Of a DNA stretch of 27,033 bases, positions 22,860-27,033 are shown in pieces. The notes below the pieces were generated by a model. That model was not told the origin of the DNA, did no database searches, and was given only the letters and a program-made list of their open reading frames with translations. Position 1 is the first letter of the stretch; every line of letters starts with the position of its first letter. The stretch spans positions 1 through 27,033 of the forward strand of contig CAYVHL010000014.1 of the NCBI GenBank assembly GCA_964451255.1. The letters are read 5' to 3'. The DNA comes from JAHBTB01 sp964451255. Its GTDB lineage: Bacteria; Armatimonadota; Fimbriimonadia; Fimbriimonadales; Fimbriimonadaceae. The position numbers and the translations under genes were made by a program.

Positions 22860-25433
22860 ATGCGCAGTCTTAAGTACGCCCACTCGTTCGAGGTCGTCCG
22901 GAACCTACCGGAGCCTCTTCTGCCGCTCAAGGAGTTGGCGTACAACCTACGTTGGACTTGGCATCACGACACCCAGCGGCTCTTTCATGACGCCGACACC
23001 GAACTGTGGCGGTCGACCGACCAGAACCCGGTCGAGCTCATCAACCTGCTCTCCGACGAGCGCGTCGAAGAACTACTCAAGGACGAGGTCTTCATGGCCC
23101 GTCTCCAGTTCTGCCTCAAGGATCTCCGAGAGTACATGGCCGCGCCGACCTGGTTCGACGAGCACTATCCAGGGGAGCGAGAGGCCAACCAGATCGCCTA
23201 CTTCTGTTTCGAATTTGGGATCAGCGAGTCTCTGCCCATTTATTCCGGCGGCCTCGGCGTGCTCGCCGGCGACCACCTGAAGGCGGCCAGCGACCTAGGG
23301 ATCCCGTTGGTCGGCATCGGACTGCTCTATTCGCGGGGCTACTTCCGACAACAGCTCAGCCCCGAGGCTTGGCAGCTCGAGATCTACCCGCAACACGACT
23401 TCTACAGGATGGCCCTGCAACTCGTGCGCGGCGAAGACGGCCTGCCGGTCCGCATCCAAGTGGAGTTCTCCGACCGGAACGTCACCTGCCAGATCTGGAA
23501 GGCCCAGGTCGGGCGCGTGGAACTCTTCCTGTTGGACAGCAACATTCTCGCCAACGCCCCTGGCGACCAGACGATCACCGACAACCTCTACGGCGGCGAC
23601 AACGAAATGAGGATGCGCCAAGAGGTCATCCTCGGCATCGGCGGATACCGGGCGCTACAGGCCGTCGGTAAAAAGCCGACGGTGTGCCACATGAACGAGG
23701 GCCATGCGGCCTTCCTAAGCTTGGAGCGCCTACGCCAATTCATGGCCCAACACGGCAGCGACCTGCGGACCGCCAGGAAGTGTGTGGTCGCCGGCAACGT
23801 CTTCACCACCCACACCCCGGTGCCCGCGGGATTCGACATTTTCGAACGTCCCATGCTCGAAAAGCACCTTTCAAAGCTCGTCGGCGAACTCGGCATGCCC
23901 TTTGACCAATTCATTCGATTGGGCCGGATCAACAAGGACGACGAAGCTGAGAACCTGAACATGGCCGTCTTGGCGATGGAGAACTCCAACCACGTCAACG
24001 GTGTGAGCAAGCTCCATGCCCAGGTCACACGCGAGATGTTCCAAGAACGTTGGCCGGACTACCCGATCGAAGACGTGCCCGTCGACGCCATCACAAACGG
24101 CATCCACACGATGACATTCGTCAGCGGACGCATGGGCCAGGTGTTGGACAAGCACATCGGGCCGGAATGGCGCGACGACCCCAGCGACCGCAAAATGTGG
24201 TCGAAGGTCTGGGACATTCCCAACGAGGCCCTGTGGGAGTACCGTGAGAACGCACGCGGCGACTTTGTCCGATTCTGCCGCGCCCACCTGCGGAAGCGGC
24301 TGAGAGCCCAGACCGGCACCGCCGACCTGCGCAGCGTCACCGACATCCTCGACCCGCGCGTCCTGACAATCGGCTTCGCGCGCCGCTTTGCCACCTACAA
24401 GAGGGCGACCCTGCTGTTCCGGGACAAGGAACGGCTGAAGAGCCTCCTGTTCCACCCGGAGAGGCCGGTCCAGTTCGTCTTTGCCGGCAAGGCCCACCCA
24501 CGTGACGACGGGGGAAAGAAGCTCATCCAGGACATCGTGAACTTCATCCGTAGCGAGGGGGCCCGGACCCGAATGGTGTTCCTGGAGGACTACGACATGC
24601 ACATCGCCCGCCGCATGGTGCAAGGAGTCGACGTCTGGCTCAACAACCCACGGCGGCCTCTCGAAGCAAGCGGGACCAGCGGTATGAAGGTGGTGCCCAA
24701 CGGTGGTCTCAACTGCTCCATCCTCGACGGTTGGTGGGCGGAGGGCTACGCGAAGGGATGTGGCTGGGCCATTGGGGACAGCAGCCTCAACAACGACGAG
24801 GGGCATCAAGACTGGCTTGACTCGCGCTCCCTCTACCAACTCTTGGAGCAAGAGATCGCCCCGACTTTCTATCATCGTGGTGAGAACGGCGTGCCGGTGG
24901 GATGGGTGGAAATGATGAAGAAGAGCATGTCGGAACTTGCGCCGACCTTCAGCACCCTCCGCATGGTCCGTGAGTACACGAGCCGCTACTATATGCCGGC
25001 GTCCAGAATGTTCAACCGGCTTGTCGCCGACAACTTGGACAAGGCGAAATCGTCGCTCCGTTGGCGCGACAACGTCATCAAGGCCTGGCCCGGCGTCAAG
25101 ATCGTCGGCGTTTCGGACACGGTCGACCGCACGGCGACGATCGGATCCGGTTTCGAGGTCACCGCCAAGGTCGATCTGGGCAGCCTCTGCCCCGACGACG
25201 TGCGCGTACAGGCGGTCGCTGGACAGGTGACGAGCAACCGAGAGCTCCGTAACATCGACCTCTACGATCTGGATTGGAAGGATGCCGACGGCTCGGTCAA
25301 CACCTTTGCCGGAGTCTCCCGATGCGACGGCCCCGGCCACCGCGGATATCTCGTCCGAGTCATCCCCCGACACGAGGACGTCAACATCGCCACCGAGATC
25401 CCTCTGGTCGCCTGGGAGCCATCAGCCAACTAG
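22860..25433 (+). CDS. glgP: Glycogen/alpha-glucan phosphorylase (GT35, maltodextrin-type)
   Basis: Releases glucose-1-phosphate from alpha-1,4-glucans; cytoplasmic, PLP-dependent, 857 aa. The N-terminal DUF3417 domain is recognisable (ELAYNLRWTWHHDTQRLF), followed by the phosphorylase body: FCFEFGISESLPIYSGGLGVLAGDHLK (in part), GIGLLYSRGYFRQ, CHMNEGHAAFLSLER, TTHTPVPAGFDIF, ITNGIHTMTFVS, GFARRFATYKRATL, FAGKAHPRDDGGKKLI, and the cofactor site EASGTSGMKVVPNGG with Lys610 as Schiff base. This is the branch found in archaea and many non-enteric bacteria, which lacks the regulatory sites of animal enzymes. The start lies directly behind the hairpin at 22837-22856. No other glycogen genes are adjacent. 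Confidence 0.95.
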   Translation: MRSLKYAHSFEVVRNLPEPLLPLKELAYNLRWTWHHDTQRLFHDADTELWRSTDQNPVELINLLSDERVEELLKDEVFMARLQFCLKDLREYMAAPTWFDEHYPGEREANQIAYFCFEFGISESLPIYSGGLGVLAGDHLKAASDLGIPLVGIGLLYSRGYFRQQLSPEAWQLEIYPQHDFYRMALQLVRGEDGLPVRIQVEFSDRNVTCQIWKAQVGRVELFLLDSNILANAPGDQTITDNLYGGDNEMRMRQEVILGIGGYRALQAVGKKPTVCHMNEGHAAFLSLERLRQFMAQHGSDLRTARKCVVAGNVFTTHTPVPAGFDIFERPMLEKHLSKLVGELGMPFDQFIRLGRINKDDEAENLNMAVLAMENSNHVNGVSKLHAQVTREMFQERWPDYPIEDVPVDAITNGIHTMTFVSGRMGQVLDKHIGPEWRDDPSDRKMWSKVWDIPNEALWEYRENARGDFVRFCRAHLRKRLRAQTGTADLRSVTDILDPRVLTIGFARRFATYKRATLLFRDKERLKSLLFHPERPVQFVFAGKAHPRDDGGKKLIQDIVNFIRSEGARTRMVFLEDYDMHIARRMVQGVDVWLNNPRRPLEASGTSGMKVVPNGGLNCSILDGWWAEGYAKGCGWAIGDSSLNNDEGHQDWLDSRSLYQLLEQEIAPTFYHRGENGVPVGWVEMMKKSMSELAPTFSTLRMVREYTSRYYMPASRMFNRLVADNLDKAKSSLRWRDNVIKAWPGVKIVGVSDTVDRTATIGSGFEVTAKVDLGSLCPDDVRVQAVAGQVTSNRELRNIDLYDLDWKDADGSVNTFAGVSRCDGPGHRGYLVRVIPRHEDVNIATEIPLVAWEPSAN

Positions 25434-25459
25434 GATCAGGTCGACCAATATCCACCGCC

Positions 25460-25534
25460 AGTCCAGGTGTCATGGCCGTTCTCGCGCGTGACAAAATTGC
25501 TGAACCGGCTCAGCAAGCTATTTGAACCTGGACT
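25460..25534 (+). other. Nested inverted repeats after glgP
   Basis: An outer pair AGTCCAGGT (25460-25468) / ACCTGGACT (25526-25534), 9 bp perfect, encloses an inner hairpin TTGCTGA (25497-25503) / TCAGCAA (25510-25516), 7 bp perfect with a 6-nt loop. There is no T tract, so it is not a standard terminator. It could be the folded 3' end of the glgP message or a small structured RNA. The rest of the 213-bp gap to the next gene holds no ORF; a -10-like TAGACT (25612-25617) lies upstream of the PEP-CTERM gene. Confidence 0.45.
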
Positions 25535-25646
25535 AGCCTCTTGATTTGAGTTTTCCACAGCAAAAATACGGGATTCCCCTTCTTTTGGCGGGCAAGCATA
25601 TCTAACAGGGTTAGACTAGCGGTGTAGTCCACGAAGGAGAGGAACT

Positions 25647-26378
25647 ATGAAAGTATCAAAACTCATCTTCTGCGCTTCGTTGGTGCTGACCGGGTTCAGC
25701 ATGGCCAACGCCAACCTCTTAGTGAACGGCGACCTCGACAAGACGTTCGCCGACCCGAACCCACCTAACCTCCCCAAGCCTCAGAACTGGTCGGCCTCGG
25801 GCCACCGCCCCACAGCCGGAGACGTCAACGACATGCTGTCGAGCGAGTCTTGGGCCGGACCGGCGCCAACGCCCGTGACAACCGATGGGGCCAACGGTGA
25901 CGACTGGGGGGTCTTCTTCAAGGCGTTCATCGGCACCAGTGACGATCCGATCACGTCGCACCTTTGGCAAGACGTCGCCGGAACTGCTGGCAATGTCTAC
26001 ACCCTCGACGGCTGGGCAGGCGGTGAAGCCAACCACTTGGCGGAAAGCCACTGGTTCAGTCTGATCTTCCTTGACGCCAACATGACCGTGATCGGGAGCG
26101 CCGGTCTCCAACTTGACTCCACATTGTTGGTCGACAACGGCCTGACCTTCCGGTACAAGGAGTACTCCGTGTCTGCGACCGCTCCAACTGGCACAGCGTT
26201 TGTTCGATCAGACGTCGCCATGATCAACGGGTCGAACAACCCGCTCGGCGGCGGCCAAGCGTTTGTGGTCGATGACTTCACCCTGACTTCGGAGGCCGTG
26301 CCAGAACCCGCGACCATGTCGGTGCTGGGGATCGGCGCGTTGGTTGCTCTCGCCCGCAAGCGAAAGGCAAGCAAGTAA
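25647..26378 (+). CDS. PEP-CTERM sorting-domain exported protein
   Basis: A 243-aa secreted protein. The signal peptide is KLIFCASLVLTGFSMANA, cut before NLLVNGDLD. The mature part is a beta-rich, carbohydrate-binding-module-like domain, beginning NLLVNGDLDKTF and containing HLWQDVAGTAGNVYTLDGW, FSLIFLDANMTVIGS and AFVVDDFTLT, a pattern common in PEP-CTERM proteins. The C-terminus AVPEPATMSVLGIGALVALARKRK has the Pro-Glu-Pro motif, one transmembrane helix and a basic end for exosortase/archaeosortase-like processing. A strong AAGGAGAGG lies 4 nt before the ATG, unlike most starts here. A terminator follows. The exosortase is not in the window. The specific role (surface or exopolysaccharide associated) is inferred from the family. 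Confidence 0.88.
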   Translation: MKVSKLIFCASLVLTGFSMANANLLVNGDLDKTFADPNPPNLPKPQNWSASGHRPTAGDVNDMLSSESWAGPAPTPVTTDGANGDDWGVFFKAFIGTSDDPITSHLWQDVAGTAGNVYTLDGWAGGEANHLAESHWFSLIFLDANMTVIGSAGLQLDSTLLVDNGLTFRYKEYSVSATAPTGTAFVRSDVAMINGSNNPLGGGQAFVVDDFTLTSEAVPEPATMSVLGIGALVALARKRKASK

Positions 26379-26400
26379 CCCTCATCACGACTCACACTCA

Positions 26401-26441
26401 AATCGGGGTTCCTCTGGCAGGAACTCCGATTCTTCTTCTTT
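26401..26441 (+). terminator. Rho-independent terminator of the PEP-CTERM gene
   Basis: AATCGGGGTTCCT (26401-26413) pairs with AGGAACTCCGATT (26419-26431) over 13 bp with one G-T pair and a 5-nt loop, followed by CTTCTTCTTT. It also lies 21 bp from the end of the facing uvrA gene, whose transcript would meet the reverse of this hairpin. Confidence 0.88.
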
Positions 26442-26461
26442 GGCCAGCCGATCTCAACCGC

Positions 26462-27033
26462 TCAGGTCGAAGGCGTCAGTAGTGGCCTAAGGAACTGGCC
26501 GGTGTAGCTCGTCGGGTGAGCGGCCACCTGTTCGGGGGTTCCGGCGACGACCACATTGCCACCCTCGTTGCCGCCTTCCGGGCCCATGTCGATCACCCAA
26601 TCGGCCGTCTTGATCACGTCCAGGTTGTGCTCGATGACGACGACCGTGTTGCCCTGGTCGACAAGCTGGTGGAGGACGACGAGCAACCTCCGCACGTCCT
26701 CAAAGTGCAGGCCGGTGGTCGGCTCGTCCAGGATGTAGAGGGTCTGCCCCGTCCCCCGCTTGGAGAGCTCCGACGAGAGCTTGACCCGCTGCGCCTCGCC
26801 ACCGCTGAGCGTCGTGGCGGGCTGTCCGAGGCGGAGATAGCCCAGACCAACCTCTTGCAACGTCGACAACTTCTTGTAGATCTTGGGCACCGGCTGGAAG
26901 AACGAGCACGCCTCCTCGATAGTCATGTTCAGGACCTCGGAGATGTTCTTGCCCTTGTACTTGACCTCCAGGGTCTCCCGGTTGTAGCGCTTGCCCTTGC
27001 ACACCTCGCACGGGACGTAGACGTCGGGCAGGA
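26462..27033 (-). CDS. uvrA: UvrA, nucleotide excision repair ATPase (C-terminal part)
   Basis: The visible 190 residues are the end of UvrA, the damage-recognition subunit of the UvrABC excinuclease; the gene continues past the right edge. Seen: the second half of a zinc module (CEVCKGKRYN), TLEVKYKGKNISEVL, FFQPVPKIYKKLSTLQEVGLGYL (the D-loop approach), the ABC signature LSGGEAQRVKL, Walker B LYILDEPTTGLH, the switch His in VVVIEHNLDVI and the ending DMGPEGGNEGGNVV. These belong to the second ABC module. The stop is a TGA at 26464-26462. Confidence 0.96.
   Translation of the reverse strand, partial: LPDVYVPCEVCKGKRYNRETLEVKYKGKNISEVLNMTIEEACSFFQPVPKIYKKLSTLQEVGLGYLRLGQPATTLSGGEAQRVKLSSELSKRGTGQTLYILDEPTTGLHFEDVRRLLVVLHQLVDQGNTVVVIEHNLDVIKTADWVIDMGPEGGNEGGNVVVAGTPEQVAAHPTSYTGQFLRPLLTPST

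Noticed and set aside
23871..25373. A 500-codon open frame opposite glgP.
   Set aside because: Antisense shadow of a fully conserved phosphorylase; composition is typical of mirror frames in GC-rich genes.
25551..25559. TTTTCCACA, a near match to a DnaA box.
   Set aside because: A single copy with no cluster, no dnaA/dnaN neighbours and no AT-rich unwinding region; not an origin.

Overview
The window appears to join two genomic backgrounds. Positions 1 to about 4.4-4.6 kb look gammaproteobacterial: the order clpA-clpS-cspD-icd is a familiar gammaproteobacterial block, the C-terminal half of Icd reads like the Pseudomonas/Escherichia type, and clpA, clpS and cspD have ordinary Shine-Dalgarno sites. 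From the N-terminal half of icd to the right end the DNA is richer in G+C. It carries PEP-CTERM proteins, a TIGR03790-type protein, an alpha-glucan phosphorylase of the DUF3417 type and many start codons placed just behind a -10-like hexamer. I infer an Armatimonadota (Fimbriimonadia-like) bacterium for this part, but sequence alone does not prove the phylum. The switch lies inside the highly conserved icd gene, which is where a metagenome assembler would most easily join two organisms.

Layout. 1-268 (-): start of an exported protein cut by the window edge. 520-3312 (-): clpS-clpA, the adaptor and unfoldase of the ClpAP N-degron pathway, with a 12-bp tandem repeat between them. 3533-3826 (+): cspD-like cold-shock protein, followed by a strong bidirectional terminator. 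3897-5192 (-): icd. 5240-5605 (-): ArsR-like regulator.

From 5.9 to 15.3 kb nine consecutive genes alternate strand without exception: sugar-binding lipoprotein (+), SPOUT RNA methylase (-), pyrimidine nucleoside phosphorylase (+), Maf (-), DegT aminotransferase (+), Ada (-), TIGR03790 protein (+), FecCD permease (-), aspartate-type aminotransferase (+). Gaps between them are 3 to about 100 bp. Several divergent pairs carry back-to-back -10-like hexamers 6-9 nt from the start codons, suggesting leaderless transcripts. In the FecCD/aminotransferase pair the two hexamers overlap on the same bases.

15.3-18 kb: RNase III (overlapping the aminotransferase stop), a PEP-CTERM protein whose frame has no stop before running through tRNA-Gln(UUG), and a two-lobed retropepsin-like protease on the opposite strand. 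18.1-25.4 kb, all (+): winged-helix regulator, RNase J, NAD-dependent epimerase overlapping an M61 metallopeptidase, and glycogen/alpha-glucan phosphorylase. 25.6-26.4 kb: a second PEP-CTERM protein with a clear terminator. 26.5 kb to the end (-): the C-terminal part of UvrA.

Most genes are housekeeping: protein and RNA turnover, DNA repair, nucleoside salvage and carbohydrate metabolism. I found no CRISPR array, insertion sequence, phage or defence island. The more unusual signals are the promoter architecture, the icd junction, the stop-less PEP-CTERM gene at the tRNA, and a His-to-Ile change in the signature motif of the nucleoside phosphorylase.
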